Shown here one piece after another: positions 22,900 through 32,655 of a stretch of DNA of 64,000 nt (within the stretch, counting starts at the first letter, position 1; each line of letters starts with the position of its first letter). Position numbers and translations under genes: made by a program. Source of the stretch: Persebacter sp965221835 (GTDB lineage Bacteria; Pseudomonadota; Gammaproteobacteria; Tethybacterales; Persebacteraceae); contig OZ244916.1 in assembly GCA_965221835.1 (NCBI GenBank), forward strand, positions 1 through 64,000, in the 5' to 3' direction. A model generated the notes under the pieces. It made no database searches. It was not told where the DNA came from and saw nothing but the letters and a program-made list of their open reading frames with translations.

Positions 22900-24009
22900 T
22901 TAATCGCGTCCGCTTTTTTGGTATTGCGCGTTTTGCAGCCATTCATTGCGCGGCGTCCAGCCCCAGCCGGGGGCATCCGGGAGTTGCGTTTTACCGTTTT
23001 GGACGCGCGGCATCGGATCGTATATGCCGTATTGCCACGGATAATACGATTCGTTTTCTATTGAAAATTCCAAATACGGACCGGCGTTCGGAATCGCGCA
23101 CATAAAATGCATCGTAAAAATTGTTATCGGCGATAGATTTGCCGCATGCGGCGTTGTCGGCATTTGCGCTTGTTGCGCCATTTTTGCAACCCGCAACGCA
23201 CGAAACATTCCGCCGACATAACACACATCCGGCTGCGCAACATTCATCACGCGCCCGTCAATTAAATTTTTCCACAACGCAAGATTGTTATCCTGTTCGC
23301 CCCCCGCGACATCCAGCGACAGCGCGTCTTTTACTTGTTTCGTCCAATCCGGACGCCAATACGGGCAAGGTTCTTCGTAGTGCGATACGCCGTTGTCTTG
23401 CAGCAGTCGCCCGATTTCTATCGCGCGGGCGGGGGAATAGCAACTGTTCGCGTCCGCCAGCAATGCGACATTGTCGCCGAGGGCGGTGCGAATGGCGGGA
23501 ACGATTTTTTCAGTGCGCCCCGCCCATTCATCTTCGTCGCGCCCGCATTCTTTTCCGACCCGGAATTTGAAAGCATCAAAACCGCATTCGTCTCGCAAGC
23601 GGACAAATCGCGCCGCCTCGTCTGCCGGCGATATGTCGCGCCGCATGCTGGATGCGTACGCGCGCAACGGACGGCGCGCCCCGCCCAACAATTCGCACAC
23701 CGCTTTATTTTCGCGTTTGGCTTGCAAATCCAGCACGGCGGTTTCCATTCCGCAAACGGCGCGGCACAAATAGGAACCCGGAAATTTGTGTTCTCGTTCA
23801 AAAACAAAATTTGTTAAATCTTCGGTTTTGGCGATTCCGGAAATATTTTTTTCCAAAACATGCGGCGCAACTTGCCGATGCAAAACGAGCGCGGAAATGT
23901 CTGCGTGATAAGTGGAAACTTGCCCCCATCCTTGCGCGCCGTCTTCGGCGGTGGCGCGTACCAGCCCGACTTTTTCTGTGCAGAAAGTTTCCAGCCGGAC
24001 GAGTTTCAT
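22900..24009 (-). CDS. Enolase-superfamily (mandelate racemase/muconate lactonizing) enzyme
   Basis: A 369-residue protein with the enolase-superfamily ligands in order: KFRVGK (catalytic Lys region, about 152), LLADANS (Asp), YEEP (Glu), AGGEQDN (Glu) and TTPHAANL (general-base His, about 295). Such enzymes abstract a proton alpha to a carboxylate in sugar acids or similar acids. The sequence does not fix the substrate. It starts within the ATGA overlap of the alcohol dehydrogenase gene upstream, so the two probably act in one catabolic route. Confidence 0.87.
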   Translation of the reverse strand: MKLVRLETFCTEKVGLVRATAEDGAQGWGQVSTYHADISALVLHRQVAPHVLEKNISGIAKTEDLTNFVFEREHKFPGSYLCRAVCGMETAVLDLQAKRENKAVCELLGGARRPLRAYASSMRRDISPADEAARFVRLRDECGFDAFKFRVGKECGRDEDEWAGRTEKIVPAIRTALGDNVALLADANSCYSPARAIEIGRLLQDNGVSHYEEPCPYWRPDWTKQVKDALSLDVAGGEQDNNLALWKNLIDGRVMNVAQPDVCYVGGMFRALRVAKMAQQAQMPTTPHAANLSPITIFTMHFMCAIPNAGPYLEFSIENESYYPWQYGIYDPMPRVQNGKTQLPDAPGWGWTPRNEWLQNAQYQKSGRD

Positions 24010-25115
24010 TCGCCGTCAAAAACGATGACATTGCGCAACGCGCCGCCTTTGCGCGCATCCGCAATTGCGGCGTTGATGTCATCCGGAGAATACAGTCCGC
24101 CGATTAATTCGGCGAGCAGCAGTTTGCCGTTTTCGCGCATTTGCAGAAGTTTGGGAATGTCTATGCGCAGGCGCGCACCGCCCATTTTGCTGCCCAAAAC
24201 GCGTTGCTGATTGTTTGCGATTGTTGTCGTGTTGATTTGCGCGGTGTCGCCGTTCGGCGGCATTCCCGCGAGAACGAGCGCGCCGGTTTTGTCGACAAGT
24301 TGCGCGGCGTATTCCACGGCGCGCGCGTTGCCCGCCGCCATAAAAACATAATCAAAACCGCGTCCGCCGGTGATGTTTTTCGCTTTTTCCGGCGAATCGT
24401 TTTTTACATTTATGGTTGCGGTCGCGCCGAATGTGGCGGCGAGTGCGAGTTTGGTTTCGGAAATATCCGCCGCCGCTACCGGATGCGCACCCGCCGCCCG
24501 CGCCGCTTGCAAACAATTCAAACCGACTCCGCCGCAACCGACAACCGCCGCAGATGCGCCCGGCGGTACGCGGGCGGTATTGACCACCGCACCCCAGCCG
24601 GTCAATACGCCGCACGCCAGCAAACTCGCTTCCGCGAACGGGAGTGAATCGGGAATCGGCGCGATTTGCGACAAATGCACGACGACTTCTTCTGCGAAGG
24701 CGCCGGTTTTCAATCCCGCAAAAACCGGCGCGCCGCATTCGTCGTGCAAGTGCGGCGACTCGTCAAACGCGCCTTCGCATTGCGATGCGAATCCCGCATT
24801 GCACATTGCGCACCGCCCGCAAGAACGCAACAGCGTAACCACGACTCGCGCGCCGGGACGGATAGCGGCGTCTTCCGATTCGCCGCCGACTTCGGCGACA
24901 ACGCCTGCTGCTTCGTGTCCGAAAACGATGGGCGGCGTGCCGCCCCAGCCGCCGTCCATATAAATAATATCCGAATGGCAGATGGCGCATGTGGAAAGTT
25001 TAACCCGCACATATCCGGCGGACGGCGGCGAAATCCGCAAGTTTTCCAGCGACAACGGCGCACCAAATTGCCGACATACCGCCGCCCGAATCCGATTGTC
25101 ATTTTTATTCGTCAT
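24006..25115 (-). CDS. Zinc-dependent alcohol dehydrogenase
   Basis: A 369-residue medium-chain dehydrogenase. Catalytic zinc ligands appear in CAICHSD and GHEAAGVV, the structural zinc site in SCGRCAMCNAGFASQC, and the NAD loop in VVGCGGVGLNC. Closest in pattern to the class III/broad alcohol dehydrogenases. The start at 25115 follows a TATAAT at 25122-25127 by exactly 6 nt, implying a leaderless mRNA. Cotranscribed with the enolase-superfamily gene. Confidence 0.88.
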   Translation of the reverse strand: MTNKNDNRIRAAVCRQFGAPLSLENLRISPPSAGYVRVKLSTCAICHSDIIYMDGGWGGTPPIVFGHEAAGVVAEVGGESEDAAIRPGARVVVTLLRSCGRCAMCNAGFASQCEGAFDESPHLHDECGAPVFAGLKTGAFAEEVVVHLSQIAPIPDSLPFAEASLLACGVLTGWGAVVNTARVPPGASAAVVGCGGVGLNCLQAARAAGAHPVAAADISETKLALAATFGATATINVKNDSPEKAKNITGGRGFDYVFMAAGNARAVEYAAQLVDKTGALVLAGMPPNGDTAQINTTTIANNQQRVLGSKMGGARLRIDIPKLLQMRENGKLLLAELIGGLYSPDDINAAIADARKGGALRNVIVFDGE

Positions 25116-25121
25116 TGCGCG

Positions 25122-25127
25122 ATTATA
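25122..25127 (-). promoter_or_regulatory. -10 box of a predicted leaderless transcript
   Basis: Perfect TATAAT, then CGCGCA, then the ATG of the alcohol dehydrogenase gene. Confidence 0.7.
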
Positions 25128-25139
25128 ACAATCAGCGGC

Positions 25140-25905
25140 GGAATCTCGCGAAAATAAATTTTCCATTCCCGCAAACGCGGAGGAATTTTACCGAAAATAA
25201 AATTTACTATTTCCGCAAACGCGGAGAAATCTCGCCGAAAATAAATTTTCCATTCCCGCAAACGCGAAGGAGTTTCGCCAAAAATAAATTTTCCATTTTC
25301 CGTAAAACCCGCAAACGCGGAGGAATTTTACCGAAAATAAAGTTTATTATTCCCGCGAACGCGGAGGAATTTTACCGAAAATAAAAGAAAATAAAATTTT
25401 CCATTCCCGCGAACGCGAAGGAGTTTCGCCGAAAATAAAATTTACCATTCCCGCGAACGAGGAAGAATTTTACCGAAAATAAAATTTACCATTTCCGCGA
25501 ACGCGAAAGAATTTCACGGAAAATAAAATTTATCATTCCGGCGAACGCGAAGGAATTTTACTGAAAATAAAGTTTATCATTTCCGCAAACGCGAAGAAAT
25601 CCCGCCGAAAATAAAGTTTACCATTCCCGCGAACGCGGAGGAATTCCGCCGAAAATAAATTTTCCATTTTCCGTAAAACCCGCGAACGCGAAGGAGTTTC
25701 GCCGAAAATAAATTTTCCATTTTCCGTAAAACCTGCAAACGCGGATGAATTCGCCGAAAATAAAATTTTCCATTTTCCGTAAAACTCGCGAACGCGGAGA
25801 AATTTAGCCGAAAATAAAATTTACTATTTCCGCGAACGCGAAGGAATTTTACTGAAAATAAAAGAAAATAAAATTTACTATTTCCGTGTTCACGGGAATG
25901 AAAGA
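25140..25905. repeat. Array of 15 imperfect ~45-bp repeats
   Basis: About 765 bp between the alcohol dehydrogenase and apbE genes consist of 15 head-to-tail units. Each has a CCGCGAACGCGGAGGAATTT-like segment, then (C/T)CGCCGAAAATAAAATTT and A(C/T)(C/T)ATT. Some units carry an extra TTTTCCGTAAAAC insertion and some an extra AAGAAAATAAA. The last unit is inverted (CCGTGTTCACGGGAATG). Repeats differ from each other and have no unique spacers, so this is not a CRISPR array; it looks like amplified REP-type DNA. No gene is seen inside. Confidence 0.85.
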
Positions 25906-25923
25906 TAGGGGCGAATGCGGCGT

Positions 25924-26946
25924 TTAATCTTCTGATTTCCATCTTTTTTCGCCGATTAATGAACGCACGCTGCCGCGTTTGTCTACTTGCAGCGCGGCGG
26001 TTAATGCGAAGTTATGTGCGATTTCGCGCGCTTCTTTTTCCGTTGCAATTGCCAGCGCGGTTGCCGCCGCATCGCTGATTGCGCCCGCATTTTGCAAGTC
26101 GCCGCTGATTGCGGTTGCCGCCGCCGCGGAATCGGACGGCGCGCCGGTGCGCGGATTAATTAGATGATGAAAACGCCGCCCCGCATAAACAAAAAAACGC
26201 GCGCCGTCGCCCGATGTCGCAACCGCTTCGCCGTCCGCCAATTCGGCATAAACGCCCGCCGGATGCAACCGCACTTTCCACGGGCGGCGACCGTTGTCGC
26301 CGATAGCGAGAATATTTCCGCCGACATTAATTAGCGCGCCGGAAATGCCGCGCCGCCGCAAAATATCGCGCGCCGCATCCAACGCCGCGCCTTTCGCTAC
26401 CGCCCCGAAATCAAACTTCGCGCGCGGCGGCGCACTTTGCAAAACCGTCCCGCGCAATACAACATCGCGCATTTGCGGTGCGGCGGACAAATAATCGGCA
26501 ATCGCTTGCGGCGGCGGCGGGCGCGCCGGTGTGTCGTCCGAATGAAATCCCCACAACGCGAATAATTCGCCGGCGGCGGGATTGAACAATCCGTTGCCGT
26601 GCCGCGCATAATCGGCGGACAGCGACAACATCGCCGCCATCGGCGCGCTGACTGTTATCGGCAATTCGTCCGCCGCGATGGCGCGATTTATTTTTGCCAA
26701 CTCGCCTTCGCGCCATGCATGAAATTGCCGATGCATTTTATGAAAATGCGCGAACACTTCGCCAATTGCCGCCGTCCGTTCTTGTGCCGCACCGCCGACA
26801 ACGACGACGGTGATTTGCGTACCGAAAATTTCGGCGGTGCGTTCCGTCCGGGGCGACTCGCCGCAAGCGGACAATGCCGCCGCGAATATAAAAAAATTAA
26901 GAAACGCGCGCGCGCGCCGCCGCCAATATGGTTTCCGCCAAATCAT
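25924..26946 (-). CDS. apbE: FAD:protein FMN transferase lipoprotein
   Basis: A 340-residue ApbE: lipobox LSAC (Cys28) after a basic N-terminus, then HFHKMHRQFHAW, FNPAAGELFALWGF, FDFGAVAKGAALDAA, INVGGNILAIG, VATSGDGARFF, HHLINPRTGAPSD and ISDAAATALAI, all family landmarks. It attaches FMN covalently to proteins such as the RnfG/NqrC subunits in the periplasm. The start overlaps gshB by 50 nt, but the signal peptide requires it. Confidence 0.93.
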   Translation of the reverse strand: MIWRKPYWRRRARAFLNFFIFAAALSACGESPRTERTAEIFGTQITVVVVGGAAQERTAAIGEVFAHFHKMHRQFHAWREGELAKINRAIAADELPITVSAPMAAMLSLSADYARHGNGLFNPAAGELFALWGFHSDDTPARPPPPQAIADYLSAAPQMRDVVLRGTVLQSAPPRAKFDFGAVAKGAALDAARDILRRRGISGALINVGGNILAIGDNGRRPWKVRLHPAGVYAELADGEAVATSGDGARFFVYAGRRFHHLINPRTGAPSDSAAAATAISGDLQNAGAISDAAATALAIATEKEAREIAHNFALTAALQVDKRGSVRSLIGEKRWKSED

Positions 26947-27832
26947 CGCCGGTTTGGTCGCGCACTTCGCGCAATCCCGTGGGGCAAGTGATATTTATTT
27001 CGGTCAATCGTCCGCCGATAATATCCAGCCCCGCAAACAAAATTCCCGCCTCCGCCAATGCGGGACCCGCCGCCGCCGCAACTGCGCGCGCTGCGGAATC
27101 GGTCGGCAACGCCCGCCCCGCGCCACCCGCCGCCAAATTGCCGCGATGATCATCCGCCCGCGGCGTGCGCAACAACATCCATTCCGCCGCCTTGCCGTCA
27201 ATTACAAAAACCCGCGCATCTCCTTCCCGCGCTTGCGGCAGATATTGTTGCGCCATTATCCAATCGCGTCCGCCGTTGCCTATCATTTCCAGAACCGAAT
27301 GCAAATTTTTGTCGTCCGGCGGCGAAACATAAACGCCGCGCCCGCCCATTCCGTCCAGCGGTTTAAACACCGCGCCGCCGTGTGCGGAATGAAACGCGGA
27401 CAATCCGGCGATGTCCGCCCGCACGACGGTCGGCGGAATCAAATCGGGAAAACGCAAAATCGCGAGTTTTTCGTTCATCTCGCGCAACGCACGCGGCGAA
27501 TTAAATACCGGCAACGAAATGGAATCCAATATTAATGTCGCGGTCATAAATCGCGCATCCACCGGCGGTTCCGCGCGCATCCACACCGCGTCAAAATTGT
27601 CGCTGCGATATTCTTTTACATTTTCGGCGCCCGCCCAAGACGAATCATCTTCGTTTTGCGGATGCAATCGCCGCGCCGTAATAGTCGCGCCCCGCGCATC
27701 CGTTCCCAGGTCGCCGAAGACGGCGGCGTATATTTCTTCGCCGGCACGGGCGGCGGCGCGCATCAGCGCGACGGTGGAATCTTTGCGCGGGTTTAAATGT
27801 GCCGGCGGATCGGCGACAAACAGCCAGCGCAC
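26897..27832 (-). CDS. gshB: Glutathione synthetase
   Basis: A 311-residue ATP-grasp enzyme that joins gamma-glutamylcysteine and glycine. Landmarks: FVADPPAHLNPRKDST, MRAEPPVDARF, the glycine-rich loop FKPLDGMGGRGVY, RVFVIDGKAAEWMLLR, HRGNLAAGG and EINITCPTGLREV. The start is a GTG at 27832. It overlaps apbE downstream, so the two are cotranscribed. Confidence 0.94.
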   Translation of the reverse strand: MRWLFVADPPAHLNPRKDSTVALMRAAARAGEEIYAAVFGDLGTDARGATITARRLHPQNEDDSSWAGAENVKEYRSDNFDAVWMRAEPPVDARFMTATLILDSISLPVFNSPRALREMNEKLAILRFPDLIPPTVVRADIAGLSAFHSAHGGAVFKPLDGMGGRGVYVSPPDDKNLHSVLEMIGNGGRDWIMAQQYLPQAREGDARVFVIDGKAAEWMLLRTPRADDHRGNLAAGGAGRALPTDSAARAVAAAAGPALAEAGILFAGLDIIGGRLTEINITCPTGLREVRDQTGDDLAETILAAARARVS

Positions 27833-27842
27833 CGGACGGAAA

Positions 27843-28490
27843 TTAGTTTATCACGCGGGCGGTGCGGTCTTCCACCAAATCCACGCCGACGTTGATGTCC
27901 ACAAAATTGCCGGGTTTGTACGACAAAACGCCGGTTTGCCGAACGCCGTCATATTCATAAACGACTTCGTAGCCGGTGATGACTTTTTTGGTGCGCTCTT
28001 TTTGTTCGCAAACGCGTTCTTTTGTTGTCGTGCGTCCGGCGGTGCTTCCGCCGTTTTGCAGATTGTCGCCGACAATCGCGCCGATTAATGCACCGGCGCC
28101 GGTCGCGGCGGTTTTGCCGCCGCCTTTGCCGATTTGATTGCCGACAATTCCGCCGACAATGCCGCCGATAATTTCGCCTTCGGTCAACGCGCCGTCTTGT
28201 GCGGCGACTTCGCTGCCGAGAATTGCGCCGACTCCGGCGGCGGCATCGCGCCCGCTGCCTTTGCCGAGGGCGCTACCCGCCGCACCGCCGAGAATGCCGC
28301 CTAACAATTTGTCGCCGGTATTGTCGCGCCGCCGTTTCACGCGCGTTTCATAGCGGCACTCTTCGTACGGTTCGTAAACCGTTTCAATAATCGGCGCGGA
28401 CTCCAAAACGCGCGCGCGCGTAATAAAAGAATCCGCCACCGCCCCGCCCGCCAAAGCGAGCGACATAATCGTAGTTGCCATTTTTTTCAT
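27843..28490 (-). CDS. Glycine-zipper envelope protein (2TM/SlyB-like)
   Basis: A 215-residue exported protein: signal peptide MKKMATTIMSLALAGGAVA, then RVLESAPIIETVYEP, two glycine-zipper segments (LLGGILGGAAGSALGKGSG and EIIGGIVGGIVGNQIGKGGG) and a Cys-containing C-terminal beta region (ERVCEQKERTKKVITGYEV). Such proteins associate with the outer membrane and are often stress-related. GGAGG lies 7 nt before the chosen ATG at 28490; the ATG at 28493 is too near. Its stop is 10 nt from the gshB start. Confidence 0.83.
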   Translation of the reverse strand: MKKMATTIMSLALAGGAVADSFITRARVLESAPIIETVYEPYEECRYETRVKRRRDNTGDKLLGGILGGAAGSALGKGSGRDAAAGVGAILGSEVAAQDGALTEGEIIGGIVGGIVGNQIGKGGGKTAATGAGALIGAIVGDNLQNGGSTAGRTTTKERVCEQKERTKKVITGYEVVYEYDGVRQTGVLSYKPGNFVDINVGVDLVEDRTARVIN

Positions 28491-28581
28491 CATTTTGCCT
28501 CCGTAGTTGTGCATTACGAAAATTGTAGCACACTTCGGGTGAACGCGTTAATTTGCCCGATAAAATTCTGAAAAATTATTA

Positions 28582-30879
28582 TCAGACCAATTGCTTTTTC
28601 ATATGTTCAATAACCTTTTTTATCTTCCCCTCTACGCGCCCGTTCTCCATAAAATTCCGCAAATCGCCGATAGCACTCGGGGATATCTTGATTTTAGCGC
28701 GTGTGTCGATTCTCTCTACCAGCCCCGCCTTTTTCATCGCATCCAGAAGACCAAAACGCTCTTCTATGGACTTCGTTTTGCCCGTCTTCCATTCAGCGTC
28801 GTTAATGGTGCGAACATTAGCGCGGTCGGAATATCCGCCAAATCGATTCAAAACGGTTTTCAGGTAATCTTCCAAGTCATAATCGGATATTTCTTGCTCG
28901 TCGCCCGCCAAAACCAATTGGGCATCCTTATCGCCTTTGCATCTCTCGAAGCGGCGCTGGTGTGGAACAATATCCGGCGCACCTTCGAAATAGCACTCGA
29001 CAAAATTCGGAGGACTGCCTTTGATCGAGGCGACGCCCATAGAAAAATAGGCAAATTTAGAATTTTGGATGGTCCACTCACACAACGAAATGCCGCCAAT
29101 TTGACCGTATACGCAAAGATTGGACACAATTTTTCTTTTCATGTCGGCACCCAACAAATCGAAAACAATGTTGGACACGTCGGATGCATCCGCGCTTCTT
29201 TCGCGCAGGCGAACCGTCTCTATCAAGACATGAATAAGGAAACTTTTTAATTTTTTATCGGCTTGTTTATGCGCATCGGCAACACTCATCAGATCATCCG
29301 ATCTCAAAAAATCAGCGACCTTTTCGGGCAATTGACCGCGTCCATAGCATTCGCCGTCTATTAAATCGCGAAAAGCACGGTCTTTACTGCGATACTGCGC
29401 AACTATGTCGCCTCTGCACAACATATCGGATACATACGATGCCTTCAAATAATACGCCAAAAATTCATGCTTAAATTTATACTTGGACGGCTTGAACTCC
29501 GTGATGAAGGCATGGTCTTTCATTCTCGCGATATCGGCGGACGAAATTTCATATTTATCCGGCAAGTCCAGACACAATATATCATCCAGTTCAAATTCAT
29601 CCATGGCAATGGAAATCTGTTCGAATGCGTTATGCATAACTCGTCGCGGCGTATCTATTTTCTGGCGAATTCGTTCCCTCTCGAGAATGGTCATAAAGAA
29701 GTCGCGCACCATTCGCTTATTATCGCCATCCACCGATGGCACATCACCCCCGGACTCTACATATTCCGCTATCATGCCAAGGCACGAAGGTAGTCGAAAA
29801 AAATTCAAATCATCTTCACCGTTATCCGATGACTCGACCAATTTTTTATAAAAATGTTTGGCTTCCGCCGCTAACAACCGCCCGTCGCTTTCTTTGTCGC
29901 ACAGACGCTCGTTAAAATATTTATACGCCATATCCTTGTCAAACGGATGCAACTCCAGTAGATGCAGGTTTACATCAACGATCTCCCGGTCCCAAAAGGA
30001 GGAACGAGCGGTCACGATAATGCGGGCACTACTGTCGCGCGCAATGTCCATCAACCATTCAAGATTTTCCTTGGGTGATGATCCCGGCAATTCCAATTCA
30101 TCAAAACCGTCAAAAATAAATGAAACGTACCCCTGACGCAAAAAATTTCTGAAAAATTCCTCTTCTTTTACGGGAAATTCATTACCTTCAAGTTTCAACG
30201 CCAAAGACAGAACGCCCCACATGTCTGTTCGGTCATCCGCCTGTTGCGCAAGATTCTTCCAAGCCGCCCGCCCGATAAGCAAAAGAGGAATAACCCGCAT
30301 CTTACGCCAATTTTCCACCAATCGCTTCGCTATTTGAGCTGCAAGCGCGGATTTTCCCACGCCTGCGTGAGCGCGCAAAACGATAATGTTTTGTTCGTGT
30401 GAATCTTTGCCCGAAACAAAATTTTCGCATCTTCCAAAAACATCCGGATGAATGTAGTTCATTCCTGTGCAGATCTCGGCGACTCTGCCGCTCAAAGTCG
30501 ACATATAATCATTGAACACGCTCTCCAATCGCTCCCACATCAGGTCTTCGTACACATAAATTTTTCCGCGTAAACTTTCGCTTTTCCATGCACGAAGATT
30601 GCTGATGCTTTTCGGATACACCACAAAAATTTGCGAGCCGCCCGACAATTTTCCAGATGCCACCGCTTGCGCGACCAATTCCACATCTTTTTCCCGGCAA
30701 GACCCCAAAAGATAAACGAAAAAATGTTTGACTCGCGCGATTCCGGCACGAGTATTCGCACTATACACGCGAAACCGATCTTGAGGAAGATCGGATCCTC
30801 TCTCCGTCTGAACCTCAACATATCCCAAAAACCCCAAATCTGTTTTGGTTAACGGGCCCGACTTCGCAAATTTTTTCAT
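28582..30879 (-). CDS. NACHT-type STAND NTPase, candidate anti-phage protein
   Basis: A 765-residue protein. Residues 1-130 form an unrecognised N-terminal domain (YVEVQTERGSD, QIFVVYPKSISNLRAW); residues 165-470 are a NACHT-type NTPase with Walker A AHAGVGKSALA (about 170-180), Walker B SFIFDGFDELE (253-263) with the extra acidic residues of NACHT proteins, and sensor RIIVTARSSF. The C-terminal 250 residues have no repeats I can name. STAND/NACHT ATPases in bacteria commonly sense phage proteins and trigger an effector. The gene starts 18 nt after the desaturase stop on the same strand with a GGGGGA site, so it may ride on that operon. Defence is inference from the architecture. Confidence 0.75.
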   Translation of the reverse strand: MKKFAKSGPLTKTDLGFLGYVEVQTERGSDLPQDRFRVYSANTRAGIARVKHFFVYLLGSCREKDVELVAQAVASGKLSGGSQIFVVYPKSISNLRAWKSESLRGKIYVYEDLMWERLESVFNDYMSTLSGRVAEICTGMNYIHPDVFGRCENFVSGKDSHEQNIIVLRAHAGVGKSALAAQIAKRLVENWRKMRVIPLLLIGRAAWKNLAQQADDRTDMWGVLSLALKLEGNEFPVKEEEFFRNFLRQGYVSFIFDGFDELELPGSSPKENLEWLMDIARDSSARIIVTARSSFWDREIVDVNLHLLELHPFDKDMAYKYFNERLCDKESDGRLLAAEAKHFYKKLVESSDNGEDDLNFFRLPSCLGMIAEYVESGGDVPSVDGDNKRMVRDFFMTILERERIRQKIDTPRRVMHNAFEQISIAMDEFELDDILCLDLPDKYEISSADIARMKDHAFITEFKPSKYKFKHEFLAYYLKASYVSDMLCRGDIVAQYRSKDRAFRDLIDGECYGRGQLPEKVADFLRSDDLMSVADAHKQADKKLKSFLIHVLIETVRLRERSADASDVSNIVFDLLGADMKRKIVSNLCVYGQIGGISLCEWTIQNSKFAYFSMGVASIKGSPPNFVECYFEGAPDIVPHQRRFERCKGDKDAQLVLAGDEQEISDYDLEDYLKTVLNRFGGYSDRANVRTINDAEWKTGKTKSIEERFGLLDAMKKAGLVERIDTRAKIKISPSAIGDLRNFMENGRVEGKIKKVIEHMKKQLV

Positions 30880-30897
30880 TGCCAGTTCCCCCGGCTA

Positions 30898-32076
30898 TTA
30901 AATATAATTCACCCGATACCCCCGCAAATCGCGGGCGAAGTTTTCCAAGGCGGCGATTCCGCTTTGTTCGGCTTTTGCGCACCATTCGCGCAGTCCTGTT
31001 AGCATTTGTTCGGCGGATAGCGAGCGGTCTTCCCACAACATTACGAGTTCGCGGCGCATCCGTGCTACTTTTTGGATGACGGCGCTTTGTTCTATCAGCG
31101 AATGAATCGCCTTCCGGTCGACGCTTGACAGGCGCGATTCCATTCCTTGCAGCCAGTCGTTCAATGCGCGCACGGAGGGCGTTTGCACATTGCGTTCGCG
31201 CAATACCGCCAATTCGGAATGGCAAGTTTTTTTCATCATCCGGGCGAAACGCGCCGCTACTTCCAGCCGGTTGGCGACGACCGATTTGAGCGTATCCAAA
31301 TCGCATGTCGCACGGCTGTCCGCCGACAACAATTCCGGTGCGCGATGTTTGACTCGCGCCAATCCGGCTTTTTGCAGCAAACTGATATACAGCCAGCCGA
31401 TGTCAAATTCGTACCAGCGGTTGGAAAGTTTGGCGGAAGTCGGAAACGCGTGGTGGTTGTTGTGCAATTCTTCGCCGCCGATGAGTAAACCAAGCGGCAC
31501 GATGTTGCGGCTTTCGTCTTGCGGCTGAAAGTTGCGATAGCCCCAATAATGTCCGATTCCGTTGATAACGCCCGCCGCCCAAAATGGAATCCATATCATC
31601 TGCACGCCCCACATTAACGCGCCCGCCGGCAATCCGAATAAAATCAGATTGCAAATCAGCGTAATAATGACGCCCGATTTGGGAAAACGCGAATAAACAT
31701 TGCGCTCCATCCAGTCGTCGGGCGTGCCGTAGCCGTAGCGCGAAATTGTGTCGGGATTATTTTTTTCGCGCACATAGCACGATACGCCGCCGAACAGCAC
31801 CGCCCAAATTCCTTGCACTTGCGGACTGTGCGGGTCGTCGGCGGTTTCTACTTTGGCGTGATGTTTGCGGTGAATCGCCGCCCATTCGCGCGTTACCATT
31901 CCGGTCGTCATCCACAGCCACAGCCGAAAAAAATGCGATACCGCCGGATGCAATTCCAGCGACCGGTGCGCCTGACAGCGATGCAAAAATATCGTCACCG
32001 CCGCAATCGTGATATGCGTCAGAAACAGCACGATTGCAACCATCGCCCAAGGCGAAAAATCGGTAATTCCGTTCAT
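30898..32076 (-). CDS. Fatty acid (acyl-CoA delta-9 type) desaturase
   Basis: A 392-residue membrane di-iron enzyme with the three histidine boxes HRCQAHR, HRKHH and HNNHH in the right order, and membrane pairs between them. It introduces a double bond into saturated acyl chains and so tunes membrane fluidity. The C-terminal 130 residues beyond the catalytic part are helical and charged (PELLSADSRATCD onward), as in aquatic gammaproteobacterial homologues. Confidence 0.92.
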   Translation of the reverse strand: MNGITDFSPWAMVAIVLFLTHITIAAVTIFLHRCQAHRSLELHPAVSHFFRLWLWMTTGMVTREWAAIHRKHHAKVETADDPHSPQVQGIWAVLFGGVSCYVREKNNPDTISRYGYGTPDDWMERNVYSRFPKSGVIITLICNLILFGLPAGALMWGVQMIWIPFWAAGVINGIGHYWGYRNFQPQDESRNIVPLGLLIGGEELHNNHHAFPTSAKLSNRWYEFDIGWLYISLLQKAGLARVKHRAPELLSADSRATCDLDTLKSVVANRLEVAARFARMMKKTCHSELAVLRERNVQTPSVRALNDWLQGMESRLSSVDRKAIHSLIEQSAVIQKVARMRRELVMLWEDRSLSAEQMLTGLREWCAKAEQSGIAALENFARDLRGYRVNYI

Positions 32077-32154
32077 TGTTTTTCCTCCTGTTGTTGAAAA
32101 TCGGGGCGGGCGGGGGAAAGCCGAACGCTTTCGCCCGTTGCAAAGCGCGTTTTA

Positions 32155-32586
32155 TTAAAACGGCACATCGTCCATATCGCCGAAATTGTCATCCGCCGCC
32201 GGACGCGAACTCCCGCCGCCGCCGCTACCGCCGCCGGAGGAATCTTCGCCGTCTCCGCGTTTGCCGATAAAAACAAACCGAAATCCTTTAATCTCGGTCG
32301 TGTAGCGGTCGTTGCCGTCTTTGTCTTGCCATTTGCGTGTTTGCAAAGAACCTTCCACATACAACTGCGAACCTTTGCGGCAATATTCGTGAATGACTTC
32401 GGCGTTGCGTCCGAAGAAAAAAACGCGATGCCATTCGGTTTTTTCGACTTTTTGCCCGCCTTTGTCGGTGTACGATTCGCTTGTCGCCAAACTAAAATTG
32501 ACAACCGAATCGCCGCTCGGCAAATTTTTCAATTCGGGATCGGCGCCCAAATTGCCGACAATAATTACTTTGTTAACACCCGCCAT
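32155..32586 (-). CDS. ssb: Single-stranded DNA-binding protein
   Basis: A 143-residue SSB: OB fold starting NKVIIVGNLGADPELK, with TEWHRVFFFGRNAEV, a Gly/Ser-rich linker and the protein-interaction tip DDVPF at the C-terminus (the canonical tip ends DDIPF). It coats ssDNA in replication and repair. It lies 69 nt from the MFS gene, an arrangement common in proteobacteria. A GGAAGGAG site precedes the ATG. Confidence 0.96.
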   Translation of the reverse strand: MAGVNKVIIVGNLGADPELKNLPSGDSVVNFSLATSESYTDKGGQKVEKTEWHRVFFFGRNAEVIHEYCRKGSQLYVEGSLQTRKWQDKDGNDRYTTEIKGFRFVFIGKRGDGEDSSGGGSGGGGSSRPAADDNFGDMDDVPF

Positions 32587-32655
32587 TTCTATAAAACTCC
32601 TTCCTTAAAAAAAATTAATGCCGAAAAACGCGCCTGTCAAACGGAAATTTTTTTC

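Noticed and set aside
25140..25905. CRISPR array
   Set aside because: Repeats are imperfect and adjacent, with no unique spacers of constant length and no cas genes nearby.
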